A stretch of 64,000 nucleotides of DNA from Acanthococcus lagerstroemiae (lineage: Eukaryota > Arthropoda > Insecta > Hemiptera > Eriococcidae). Location of the stretch: NCBI GenBank assembly GCA_031841125.1, contig CM063109.1, positions 26,197,321 to 26,261,320 of the forward strand, written 5' to 3'. Every line of letters starts with the position of its first letter. The first letter of the stretch is position 1. Shown one piece after another: positions 52,805 through 64,000 of the stretch. Below the pieces are notes generated by a model. That model was given only the letters and a program-made list of their open reading frames with translations, was not told the origin of the DNA and did no database searches. Made by a program: the position numbers and the translations under genes.

Positions 52805-53058
52805 TTCCTTTTGTAGGGTGTGCCAATTCACTTTTCCTTCTTCTGTATTCCAGAGCGCTTTCGGCTGTTATGCCATCATCAGTGGAGTACCCTAAATGAG
52901 ACTTACAGGACCACAAGAGACAAGTCTCATTTAGGGTACTCCACTGATGATGGCATAACAGCCGAAAGCGCTCTGGAATACAGAAGAAGGAAAAGTGAAT
53001 TGGCACACCCTACAAAAGGAATATTACCAAGTTCACTCACACTCCAAAATGGACACTA
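52805..53058 (+). mobile_element. Hairpin element (family H), copy 2: perfect 98-bp arms plus 3' tail
   Basis: Arms 52807-52904 and 52922-53019 are exact reverse complements around a 17-base loop; tail AATATTACCAAGTTCACTCA... to GGACACTA as in copy 1. Exact 12-bp direct repeat AGCTAGAAGTTA flanks it (52793-52804 and 53059-53070). Lies about 250 bp beyond the nAChR stop codon, probably within or near the 3' UTR. Confidence 0.9.
52936..52981 (+). ncRNA. Hammerhead-ribozyme-like motif (hairpin copy 2)
   Basis: GTACTCCA, CTGATGA, a GGC/GCC stem, GAAA, palindromic GCGC, TC, TGGAATAC. The outer segments pair at 7 of 8 positions as stem I, and TC|T would be the cleavage site. One extra U after CTGATGA weakens stem II. 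A mirror copy on the minus strand lies at 52845-52890. Confidence 0.45.
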
Positions 53059-53070
53059 AGCTAGAAGTTA

Positions 53071-56000
53071 AAATTGAATCTGTGAAAAATTGGTTGCATG
53101 ATCTATTGCAGATCGAGAGTGATCTCCTTGACTGGTGTTTCGTTTTAGACTATGAACTTGATCCATGCAATTCTCTTTCGTTTCCATTTTCAATAATGTT
53201 TCAAGATATTACAGTAGTAGGTCTAAGGGAAGATCAACAAAGATACCTTTCGAGTTCAAGTTTACGCTTGATGAGATTAAGAGTGCTTCAGAGTTTAAAT
53301 TGATGAGATTTTTCTAATTATGGCCAATGTGCAAAAGAATCAGAGGCATGGTCAAGTTTGCTCGACTCTTTATTTTTGTCTGTCAAGAAACCTGACACAT
53401 CCTCAAGAAAAATTAATTATAAAATAGTCTCCCGTCGTTGACTGCCTAAGATCTCTCTTCCTTATGTGCTAATATGTTAGTACCTAATAGTTTAAAGGCA
53501 GTCGAAGGACATGCACTTTGAATACAGGTCCTAAGTGTATAGGTGTGGCAGAATCAGAAGGGGGGGGGGAATAGTTGCCACCATTGTGAAAATCGCTCCT
53601 ACTCATCAGAAAGGATATAATGTCTCCCGTTCGATCAGATCTTGAATTCTTTGGCTGGTCCATTTCAATCATGTTCACAGATTTTCGAATAGAGAAATTA
53701 AAAAGTTGAAGCTTTTTGTCCCACCTTCTTTCTGTTTTTATTTCTTTCTTTCTTTGTGCTTATTAATTGCAACATTATTCTACCCTTGCCTTTCTAAGAT
53801 GGAAATATTCCTCCATGTCTAAGTACCATTTTGGTTTGTAATTAGGCAGGTTGTCTCAAATTTAGTGATCTTTATTCCACTGAGAACGTTGACGACTTAC
53901 TACGACAAGGTGTGAATATGGTTGCCTACTCTTACTTTTGAAGACACTGAAATATGGTCAACATTGTTTGATAATTTATTTTTCTATATTTTTAATCAAT
54001 TTTATTGGAAATATTTAGTGGTTTGTAAAAAGGGCTGTTGGGGAATTATAAAAATATTCACTGGAATCGAGTTGGCAGGTTGGTCACTGGTAAATTATTT
54101 TCCAGGAAACAAAAAATTTCCTGAGGAGTTGAAATCTTTTTCAGAAGGTATGATTGCGCTTTTGGTAAAATTATGCACTTTCGAGAAATTTAGGAAGCCA
54201 TTATTCGATTTCTGCCATCAGTATTGCTTTTGTGACAACATTCGTCATTAATAATGTTTTGGGTATCGGAACTAAGACTAAAATTTCATTAGGTTCCAGG
54301 ACATGAAAATAAACTTTTATGCAGTCACAAAACTATAAAACTGAGTAATAAAAACTCGATTTTAGCATTAATTACCAGATAGGTATATGGAAAATAATTT
54401 GATTGAATCTGTTATTGTTCGCGATTACAAAAGCCACTGGATTCATGATCAGTCTGAAGATTGTGATCTAAGATCAAAAAATTAGTAAAATCAAACAAAT
54501 TATGAACTAAAGATAAAACGAACACATGATCGCATGATCATGATTTGAGATCTGTTATCTTTTTTCAAAATAAAATGATGACTAAATCCGTGTTTCAGGC
54601 TCGCTACATGACTACTTTTTCAAGGTAGGCTACCATTTTCTCGGGCGGGGTTGGAAGAGCAAAATGTTTCAAATAAGTGTAAATAAAAAAACAAGACAAA
54701 CAAAAACTTGGAGACTTTCTTTTTAAACGGAACAATATGTTTACAAACATGAATCTTCACTAATAAGATTTCTCTTCATGGTTTCTTATCAAAAAAGCTT
54801 ACAATTAGAAAGAAACAAGGATTCAAAAAATGCTAGGGTGAGTAACCAGTTGTCTTGGACTCGGCTGAGCTCACTTCATTCTCACTCCCTTGGTATCCAT
54901 GCATGCTTCCATGATCTTTTCCATCGCCTATTCTTAATAACTACCCAAAAGATTTCGTATATTTTTAATGTTCCACGAAAATTGCCTTCTAAACTCCTAA
55001 ACTTTGTCCACGGAAAACTATTCCTTCCTCGATATATATCAAAGATAAGCTACCTTTCGGCCTTATGATTTTATTCTTTAATTATTTTATGGGGCAAAGT
55101 TTGAACACGTGATGTGTAAATTTACAATTTTCCTTTTCATTTGTATGAAAATTGGTTTTTGTGTAAAATTCCGTTACGCCAACTACAGTAGAAACGACTT
55201 GGATAATATTTTCAACTATTGCGGCAAATGCAGTGATAATGATCCTGAGGGCCAGAGAGGGTATGTCCACTTCCCCTGAAAAATTTTGGGGGCAACGTCC
55301 CTGGGAAAAATTGCTATTAAATAATGGAAGATTTGCTCTATTGTGAGTATAAAAAATTAGTTGAGAGTGGTATGAAGAAAGTATTTTGAAGGACTTTAAA
55401 TTAGAAAAAATGAAAAATAATTTCAGTAAATTTCAGTAACATTTGTTTTTTATTTTGTTTCGCAAAAAATAATGTAAGTAAAAAATATTAAAAATTTCTC
55501 TCGAAACGTATACAGATCATCACCACAGTGCAAATGTCCTCAGTCAGATAAGTTGCAGAATTTTTATTTGTTGCTAAGTACGAGGAAAAAATTATATTCA
55601 AGAAGTGAATATAACATCTGATATCCCTGTTCCTTGTAAATTCAGAGTGGGCGAACAAATTTTTCCTGTTATCAGAATGAGAGTCGTCAGTGACTTGAAG
55701 AGGACGATTTCTTGGACCGCCGGAAGGAGATGTACTAGGTAAAAATTTTGTAGGTAAAATTGTGCTTAGATCTACAAATTTTGCTCAAATTTTGACTTGT
55801 CGAAGTAGAAAGGAAGGAAGGAAGAAAGAAAGAAAGAAAGAAAGAAAAAGGCATGTGTCAATATTTTCCTCAAAGTTTGACTTGATAAACAAAGAAAAAA
55901 CCGTCCCTTCACGAGTTTGAAACGTCACTTTACAAGTTATAAAATTTTACTTTTTTCCTGGCTCGTGGAACACCCTAAAAATGCTGTGCTAATACGGTTG

Positions 56001-56504
56001 AAGTACGTTCATTCATCCTAAAGATCAGAAATATCTCTGCACATCGACACCTTCTAAGAAGCACATAACCGAATCCAATGACAGTGATACCTATACGTTC
56101 CAAAAAAGGTACCCGAATATATATTGAATTTAGGTCTCTATTCTCGGACTTTTTTCTGTATTGGTTACGTTACTCCAGAAGCAGTGTTGCCGTTTCCGCA
56201 ATTGCTTTTGGGGCGTAACTTTGCTGATATGTGATCGAATTTTCGCAAATGGGGATGCAATGAAATTTTTTGACAAAATCATTCGAATTATATCACGTTT
56301 TCATTTTTCATCCTTCCAATATTAAATTTTAATTTTCTAACTTCACTACATCGCTACTCGAAGATGGTCGTCAAGGTCGGCTGGAAAATTTAGATACGAG
56401 AGCTAGCTTTTATTTTCGCGGTCGTTGGAAATGATGTCAGGAAAAAAAGACCTATCGACAGTCATGTTTAAGAGTTTTTCTTCTTCTTAACATAAGAGCT
56501 GATA
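53071..56504. other. Region 3' of the nAChR gene: no gene recognised
   Basis: AT-rich. A + frame of 109 codons (53922-54251) looks somewhat protein-like but lacks an ATG and any match I know. GAAA/GAAG microsatellite at 55803-55847. AATAAA occurs at 54308 but cannot be tied to the nAChR transcript. Confidence 0.4.
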
Positions 56505-56760
56505 GATGGACGCTATTCAACGAAAGGAAACCAACCAACATTTGTAAACAAAATGAGTTATTAGTATCGTTGGAAAGAGCGTAAAAAGTAGAATTTTTCA
56601 AAATTGGGCCCTCGATTCAAAAAAGTGTACACTTACGTTGAAGAAAGCTTACTAGTAAACGCTGTGTCATACAATTTCTACATGGCTCTTGAACCTCGAA
56701 TCACGTGTTCTCAAAAAGCGGATTTTTCTAGTTTGTTCCCTTTCGTTGAATAGAGTCCAT
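56505..56760. mobile_element. Inverted-repeat MITE, 256 bp
   Basis: Starts ATGGACGCTATTCAACGAAA and ends TTTCGTTGAATAGAGTCCAT; about 28-bp imperfect inverted repeats. No coding content. Confidence 0.8.
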
Positions 56761-57037
56761 ATGAAAGGTAATTAGGATGACACAGGCCACTGGCCATTAA
56801 CAACTCATAGTAAATTCCATACTTCAAACTGCAAAGCTGCAGACTGCAATCACGCAGCAAAGAGCAAACGAGCAATAAATTGGGTGAGCTGCAAAATCAC
56901 CTGTGTGGGTGTTAGCGGGGGGGGGGGAAATGAAAGCGTGATCATGAATGTGTACTTTTCAATAGAAAAATCTGCATGATCTATGATCACCCATTCATAC
57001 CACTGATAAGACGCAATCGTGCCAACATTTGCAACTT

Positions 57038-57812
57038 AAGGCTTTCACACTTCTGGTTTGTTCACAATATATTCTTATCAAACGTATGGTGAAATATTAT
57101 TATCACACAAACACGAATAATATTGAGCGCGATTTTCGTTCATCTTGTTTCTTCTGAGTTTTGATGTTAAAATAGAAATATTATCGTTATTATTGAAAAA
57201 TGTGTTTCATAATGGGTAAAACTCCCTCAAGGAAATACTGATGTGCCAGCAAACTAGGATCAAGGACCAAATAAAATAGAAAAATACTGACATGGCCGAA
57301 GATTTCTGAAATTTGTTTTCTAAACGATCATTAAGTAGACTTGAAAAATATCTTTACATTAAGATACTATTCATTGTACAAATTGTTGAAGGAAAAGTTT
57401 CACCAGCAACGTTGCTAAATGGTGGTACTTCTTTCAGTTTCAACGGGATATTTTCTGGATTTATTCCCTTCACTTTATTGAGAAACATTTCAATATGTAC
57501 TTTAGAAGAGAAAGCAGTCTTCTTCAAAATTATTTCTTTTTTCACCGTCGTTGTACGGTCGCAATACATTTTTCTTACGCTTTGAAAACAAATGTCCAAA
57601 ATCCTCGGCCATATATCAGTATTTTCCTATTTCCTTTGGCATATCAGTGATTCCTTGAGAAAGTTTCATCTATTATGAACCACATTTTTCAATAATAACG
57701 ATAATACTTCTATTTTAACAGCGATTCGTGTTTGTGATAACAACATTTCACCATAAGTTTGATAAGAATACGTATGTAAACAAACCAAAAGGGTGAAAGC
57801 CTACGTGATAGT
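57038..57812. mobile_element. Foldback element with arms of over 200 bp
   Basis: Left arm (57038-57325) and right arm (57586-57812) are inverted, diverged copies: GGCTTTCAC, ATTCTTATCAAACGTATGGT, TATTATCGTTATTATTGAAA, CTCAAGGAA and AATACTGA-ATGGCCGA occur in mirrored order. The loop (57326-57585) has open frames on both strands, which I do not recognise. Confidence 0.8.
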
Positions 57813-58035
57813 ATGTGAGAGCACGTGAGCACCTGACAGCATAGTTTGTTTACACTGTGAGAGTTACTGTCGCGAGAGCGACTATCACGATAGAACTATC
57901 ATAATGTAAACGAGCTTTAAACTATCACTAAGTGCGAGAGGAATGCTGTCAGGTGCTCTCACATAGGTACGATCACGCGTGCGTGATAGTTCCACTATCA
58001 TGACAGTACTATCATAATGTAAATGAGGCTTTAAA
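57813..58035. repeat. Inverted and direct short repeats beside the foldback element
   Basis: CACCTGACAGCAT (57830) and ATGCTGTCAGGTG (57942) are inverted; ACTATCATAATGTAAACGAG at 57895 recurs as ACTATCATAATGTAAATGAG at 58008. Probably ends of the same or a related element. Confidence 0.65.
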
Positions 58036-59722
58036 TTATATCCCAATTATTTCTCTGAAGGACCTGAATCAGTGTTGTTCTTTCACGTTTATTACAATTG
58101 ATTTAAAAAAAAATATGGGCAAAAAATGATAATCGTAATAATTTTTTAGCTTAAAAAAAGGGCGCCTTTCAGAAAAAAGGGTGCAACATGAGTATGGAAA
58201 GAGCGCCAAAAGAGGCGTGGGGCGCACAGCAAATTCTATGGGGCATGCGAAGGCGAGAAAGGGCGCATATGGCTACACTGTCCAGAAGGGATTATTTTTA
58301 TTTTGGAAATTAGCTTTCAAATTATTTTCTGATTTTTTAATTAGTATGAATCCGTACCTGTTCATGGCATCGGAAGAATTGTTAAGCGAATTAACTGAAA
58401 AAAATGATCGTTTAATAATTCTCATAATTAAAATTAGGTTTTCCAAAGATTTTGAAAATTAGTAAAAAAAAAACACTAGATGACTTTAAAAAGGTTACCT
58501 ATATTTTTTCGGCGAATATTCACTTACCTTCGGATTATTCAGTGGTGGGAAGGTGTCGTTGTACAAGTTATACATGATATCCTAAGCACAGGCGGCAAGA
58601 AGACGGTTGTCCATCGATAATACCACTTTTCCCCAACAAATGAATGACGCTTGCCTGCGTTGTCTCCAGACCAAGTCTTCAACCAGTGGGATTCCTTTGT
58701 TACTTTTCTTTACTTGAAAAAGAATGAGGGCGAAGTCCGGGATTTTGCTAAATTGTTGAAGGCGTCCTATGTGCAGTCTTATTTATATCAAAATCACGCT
58801 TACAGATTTCGGAAGGGACACGGAAACTTTTCTTTCATGACCAAAAAATTTATTTTCATGTTAGTTCTCTTGGGAACTTTTTTTTTAATTTTCATTTTTA
58901 ATTATGATGTTTTGAAACAAAAAATGTACCTGCGATCTTTACTGAAATTGATTCATTATTTTCTTTATAGTTTTCTAAATAAGCATAATTATATAGGATA
59001 CTTGAGTCTAAATCATTATACGAAGCTGTTTCCTCCTTATTTACGAGTCTGATCACATTCACAGAAACCTAATACGGCCACCTGCATTTTAAAGTAGGTC
59101 TCTAATTTAATATTCCAAACTGGCAGATAACTGAAATATCTTGAGGCAGGGACGTAACTGGCTAGTCTTTTTTTTTATGTATGTGTATGGTGTGTTGGGG
59201 GTTGACAGTGAAAACTCCGATTGAAATACAGAAAAATTCTGTTGAGTCCTAAAAAATCTTTCTTTTCTAATTGTGCCGACTGACTTCTAAAATTGGCCAA
59301 GTTCCGCCTTTTAAACAGGGTGTGGTAACTGCCTTCCTCTCGTTTCTGTGTCTTTGTATTAGGGTTGAGATTTCATAGGCTGGTGTTGTTGCCCCTATAT
59401 TTAAATTTTTACTTTCGAATCGCATAAACCCTCACCATTAATCTGAAATCGCTCTCCTTTAAGGATCGAATGCATCTGATGCGGAAGATTATGCAGGTTA
59501 CGAAATCTTTCCTAATAATTGTTTTGATGTACTTAAAAGTAACTACTGCCGGAATGTGTAGCATTTAGTGATCATAACTTCGCAATAACGTTCTCGTTAG
59601 CGCGTTTTTGGCGAGAAATAGAGTTATTGAGTATATATGCATGATAGTTTCGAGAACCTAACGTCAAACCAATATAATGCCGCGCATCGAATTGGTAATT
59701 TTACTTATTCGTAATCGAGTAG
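58036..59722. other. No gene recognised
   Basis: AT-rich. A + frame at 58651-59052 begins plausibly (QVFNQWDSFVTFLYLKKNEG) but turns into low-complexity Phe/Leu-rich sequence; not called. Confidence 0.35.
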
Positions 59723-60016
59723 TATACACTACTATGCGGAGACGATCGATTGCCCATTTGGTTTTTTGGTTATTATGAGACGGCAACCGAATTTGAACCT
59801 ATATTGTCGTTGTGGATGCAACATCTCGTCGCCAACAACTGCGAAATAAAACCGAATGAAAACACTCATTGCGAGCAAGTTCTGGAGACAAACGAAAGAA
59901 TACTAAACGAGATTGCTCAGCAAATTCATTCGCAATATCCTAAAAAAAGTTACTCAGAAGATTTTCCTTGGCAAAGATTTACATCTGGGTTACGTAATTG
60001 GATTTACATTTCCTAA
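59723..60016 (+). CDS. Possible small coding exon, unknown
   Basis: Open frame of about 97 codons ending TAA at 60014-60016, without an ATG at the start: IWFFGYYETATEFEPILSLW, HCEQVLETNERILNEIAQQI, FPWQRFTSGLRNWIYIS. The second half has soluble-protein composition unlike neighbouring shadows. It could be a terminal exon or a transposon relic. Confidence 0.25.
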   Translation, partial: YTLLCGDDRLPIWFFGYYETATEFEPILSLWMQHLVANNCEIKPNENTHCEQVLETNERILNEIAQQIHSQYPKKSYSEDFPWQRFTSGLRNWIYIS

Positions 60017-61545
60017 TTAAAAAATATTGTTGAAATATTATAATCTGAAGTAATTATAGTTATAGCACTAGGTAAATTGGAAACGATAAAATTACTTATC
60101 ACAATTGAAGCAATTATAATAGATCAACAAAATAACCTATCCTCTTAAATAATAATACTGCGTAAATAATACTGTAGTGCATAAATGAATAAAACAGTAC
60201 TAATATATCTGATAAAGAAAGAAAGAAAGAAAGAAAGAAAAAAAAAAAAATAATAATAATAATACGTGCAAAGTAGCTCTAGGAACTCTAACCTACGACT
60301 TTCGACTCAGCAAACCATCGCTACAAACTGTTAGATGCTAACGTCATTTGTATATACAGCAATCAATGTCGTAAATAGTAGGTATGTTTCGACTTTTCCA
60401 AGAAGAGGTACTTTATTATGAATTTTGTTTAGGTTGATTTTATCTATCAGTCTCATTTTAAGTCTTTTCATTGGAATTTGGGTAATTTCTTAATTACACT
60501 ACTGAACAAAATGAAATTTTTTGTGTCCACAACGCATTTAAGGAGGTGATTCTTGAGTACTTTTCAACGCTGAATACAGTGCCGTCGGCCGTTTTTTTCT
60601 ATCACGTCTAGTTTTTCTGATCAAAAACTATAAAAATTCAACTAAATGTGTTCAAAAAGAGGTTTAGGAACTGAATGTGGTCATACTGATTCGTGTTGTT
60701 GTGTGTTGCGGTCGTGTGTAGTGGTGTGCATTCCGTCTGTTTGTTTTCTGTTATTGTGGTCTGATAACACTGACAGTATCAGTCAGTGGTACCGCTTATT
60801 CCAATGCAAAAACAAAATGGAAACGAATTTCAGTCGTTCAGAACTCCGAATTGTGACGTGATAGAGAAAAATGGGTCGCAGTATCGTGTTCAGCGTTAAA
60901 AAGTACCTCAGAATCACCTGTCGAAATGCATTGTGCAAAATAGTTGTTCAGTAGGTAGTGTTATTAATAAAAATTTTTCTAGTGTTTATGTTTGGCACCC
61001 GTAGTGTAGTGTAGGGATGATTGCACGTATTATAAACGATGCTTTTTTGGTAGTTCATGTAGGGGCCTTTGAAGACTTACATACACAACTGAACTGAACT
61101 GAAAAATTGAACATCCCAAATTTGGGGCCCTGTGAGCCAAGTTTCATCTTTGGAGGGGATGGAGAATAAATTTGACTTCAAAATTCAAATGAGGTATCAT
61201 GATAAGTTGATTTATGGTGTACAATGAAAACATAACAAGACTCAATACAATCATAATAAAAATATAATCAGACATATTGATTGAATATGTTGTTGCGAGT
61301 TGTCAACTAGAATTTTTCTTCGGAGAGGGAGAGGAAGGAAGATACATTCTTTAATATAAAAGAGAGATAAATTAATAAAATTAATAAATTGATTTAATGC
61401 ATTAAATAGGTTGAATTAATAAACTGAATAAAATAATTATTCGAATAACCTATGTAATTAAATAAATAAAATAGTTAAATACATTTCGAGACCATTGCAT
61501 AAAGCTGGACTTTGTTACACTTTGTTCGCCTAAAGATGATCCATT
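60017..61545. other. No gene recognised
   Basis: AT-rich; (AAAG)n at 60218-60240. No coding similarity seen. Confidence 0.4.
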
Positions 61546-61553
61546 GTCGACAT

Positions 61554-61929
61554 CAGTGTTGTTAGACATAAAAAAAATTACGAAATGACAATTGAATTTT
61601 CAAAATTTTGTCATATAATAACAAAACCCAAAATCGTTTTTTGCTAGGATCGTTTCGCCGATGACTATTAAAAAAAATGAATCCATTGACCAAAAAAATT
61701 ATTTTATGACATTTTATCAATGACTAAATAAACTATGGTAAACGACATAATAATTGATAACAGATTATGCTAAGCAACATGACAAAAAGGAAGACAACAT
61801 GACAAAACAATTTTGTCAAGACTTAACAAAATCATGAAAAAACAAAATGACTAAACTTATGACATAATAAAACAAAATGAAATTCGCCTCTGACAACATG
61901 ACAAAAAATCGTCTTGTCTAACAACAATG
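61554..61929. mobile_element. hAT-type MITE, 376 bp
   Basis: Ends CAGTGTTGTTAGACA and TGTCTAACAACAATG are inverted repeats; exact 8-bp duplication GTCGACAT (61546-61553 and 61930-61937). The interior repeats ATGACAAAA/TTTTGTCAT motifs in both orientations. Confidence 0.9.
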
Positions 61930-61994
61930 GTCGACATGTTTCATTGAATGTCATGCCAGATTTATTTACAATTCAATGCAGATTTATATTATGA

Positions 61995-62785
61995 GGAGTC
62001 ATATTCCAAACTAAGCTCTTCCCCAAAAAAGAATTTTTCAGTTTTTGATGGATTATGATACTCCATGTGTGGCTGCATTGATAATCAAATGCCCCGGTAT
62101 CTAACATAGTTTATGTGTTCTAAGCAATTGAAGTTTGTTTTCAAAATAATTCATTTTCCAAACTAAACTATTCCCATATCCCATCATAATATGATGGAAA
62201 TAGCTGAGGATGGGAATAGCTTAGCTTGGAAAATGGAAAAAAGATTTTGGTAGATATCTATAGTGCTAAAGTAATATTTTGAAAATAATCAACTATGGGC
62301 TTATTCTAGCATACAATAAGCTTACGAATCACAAAAAAATTATAATTAATAAAAATAAAAACAAACTTAATCGCAATAATGTGATAAACTTTGTGTTTCT
62401 TTATATCACAGTAATAAATGTGATAAACTTTATGTTTGATTTGTACTAATGATTTTTTTAAAATGTTTCGTGTTTATTGTATGGTAAAATATGCCCATAG
62501 TTCATTATTTTCAAAATATAACTCTGCACTCCAGATATCTACTAAAAAGGTTTTTTCAGTCTTCCAGACTAAGCTATTCCCATCATCCCCCCTCTTTATT
62601 GGGAAATTGCCCCTGATTGATATTTTTCTGAAGTTTTTCATTTTACAACCTCGTGAGCGACAGTATAACCAACGTCGTAAACTAAGAACCAGCTTCCTGT
62701 CTCATAACTTGGCTTCACCAGAACGTTTAATGTGTTTCCTGAAAAATTCGATTTTGGGAATAGCTTAGTTTGAAATATGGCTCAT
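61995..62785. mobile_element. Inverted-repeat element with internal copies of its ends
   Basis: Outer ends ATATTCCAAACTAAGCTCTT and AGCTTAGTTTGAAATAT are inverted. Similar ends recur inside: CCAAACTAAACTATTCCCAT (62159), GGGAATAGCTTAGCTTGG (62213) and CCAGACTAAGCTATTCCCAT (62566). GATAAACTTTGTGTTT also repeats. This suggests nested or tandem copies. Confidence 0.75.
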
Positions 62786-64000
62786 TTTGTATTCAATATA
62801 GCAGGAACACTGTCATTTTTTCCCCCACTTAAACTTGATGTACTATCAACTTATGCACCTCATGTTGCTACACAACAATACTTGATATCTGTGACATGAC
62901 TTCACGATGAGTTACAGCATCCCCAACGATGATATAGTACCTAAGTTACATATAAATGTGTCTAATCCGATGAACTCCGAGATATTGTTACTACGCCATG
63001 GCAATAATTAAGATCTTATTTAGGTTTTACGAGCTCACTTCAAAATCAAGAACCGTTACAAACATTTTTACAATTGTGAGAGAAAATATTATTGACAATA
63101 TGTTACCGTTATTTCTCTTATATGCCCCCTTTTTTTAAATGTTATTATTTTTATATGTTATGTGTACGTAAATTAATGTCTACGATTTTGTTTTTTTAGT
63201 TCACGAGTATAAGATGAATGAATTGAATTGTGTTCATCGAATATTTTAATTACCTTGTATTTGTATTATTTTGCAAATGATGTACAATAACATGGCGGAT
63301 TTTATCTAAAATTTAAAAAAAGTTTCGTTAATCGTTCGTCTCTTACGACACTTAAAATGGATGTATTAAAATAGGAAAACGAGCTAAGGTCTAACTAAGC
63401 TCACTTTTTTCGCGTAAATCTTGTTTGATAAATAGATACTTATGCTTAATTAAAAATTCTAATGTTGTCTTTTAATCTACGAATAACGATCCCTTACTTT
63501 TTCGGATATACGATTCCGTAGCTCATGTTCTAGCTAGCCCAAATTTGAAAGTTTAGGTATCTACATATACCTAGTCGTTATTTTTTACTTTTTTTTTTTT
63601 TTAATTTATACTTTTTATATTGTTCCGAGTAACTATGGTGTTTAGCATTAACGATTACGATCATTTTATTCAAGATTTAGTTGTATAGGAATTTTCCTGT
63701 TGTATGTGATCGTTTTTCACCTGTATTCGTACAAGGATACCATAAATAGACATTATGTATTTTTGTTTCTCGTTACAACACTGAAAAAGAATTGTTCTTA
63801 TTTGGGGATAATGAAAACAATTGTGAAATGATTTAGCATTTTAGGTACCTGCAAAAATAAATGTTTGGTTTCTTAGACGGACTTCTCCTCTGAATTCACT
63901 AGAATCTGTTCAGTAGATCGAAGCCTGTATATTTATACTAATCGAGCCGAAGGCGCTTCAGTGCATTTCCGAGATTTCCCATTTCCTGGGGCGAACTAGT
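62786..64000. other. No gene recognised
   Basis: AT-rich. 63000-63880 contains few stops-free frames and no recognised repeats; it could be untranslated sequence of a neighbouring gene, but nothing shows this. Confidence 0.35.

Noticed and set aside
58651..59052. 133-codon + strand ORF as a gene
   Set aside because: No ATG-linked context, rapidly becomes low-complexity and hydrophobic, no family resemblance.

Overview
The window looks like a piece of an insect (arthropod) nuclear genome: AT-rich, intron-containing, and packed with transposable elements. A hemipteran source would fit the general character, but nothing in the sequence proves it. I find no bacterial operon, CRISPR array, rRNA or convincing tRNA.

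The one host gene I can support is the 3' part of a nicotinic acetylcholine receptor alpha-type subunit on the + strand. Six exons (15770-15906, 34698-34844, 36827-36997, 43827-44073, 51975-52122, 52523-52557) join in phase across GT/AG introns. They give 294 codons plus a stop, running from pore helix M2 through M3, the cytoplasmic loop and M4 to the C-terminus. Upstream exons (ligand-binding domain, M1) were not found. The first intron alone is 18.8 kb. The pore helix carries unusual residues, including Ile at the 9' gate position.

Nearly everything else is transposon-derived. Left third (1-15.7 kb): hAT-type non-autonomous elements with 8-bp target-site duplications (TSDs), some nested (1855-2861 with 2065-2347 inside; 9230-12047 with 9512-10516 inside), LINE reverse-transcriptase remnants, and a 1.2-kb foldback element (14199-15419). 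Intron 15.9-34.7 kb: a near-complete CR1/L2-like LINE (22.0-27.9 kb) with one stop in ORF1, one frameshift in ORF2 and an extra 370-codon ORF between them; an intact pogo/Tigger-type transposase gene with a C-terminal PHD finger (28229-30466, minus) inside a ~3-kb element with repeated subterminal motifs; several inverted-repeat elements. 34.8-52 kb: two related 2-3 kb hAT elements (38769-41874 and 45965-48146), the first carrying a Mutator-like insertion (39364-40037) and a small hAT, with the second serving as the unoccupied reference; a mariner-derived 233-bp-arm palindrome; stacked small hATs at 48.9-50.4 kb; and a pogo-type element carrying a LINE fragment.

The most unusual item is a pair of hairpin elements (45079-45289 and 52805-53058). 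Each has perfect inverted arms, a shared unpaired 3' tail, an exact 11- or 12-bp target duplication, and a hammerhead-ribozyme-like motif in the arms. The arms are identical within each copy but differ between copies.

The right end (53.1-64 kb) holds further inverted-repeat elements, one clear hAT (61554-61929), and long stretches in which I recognise no gene.
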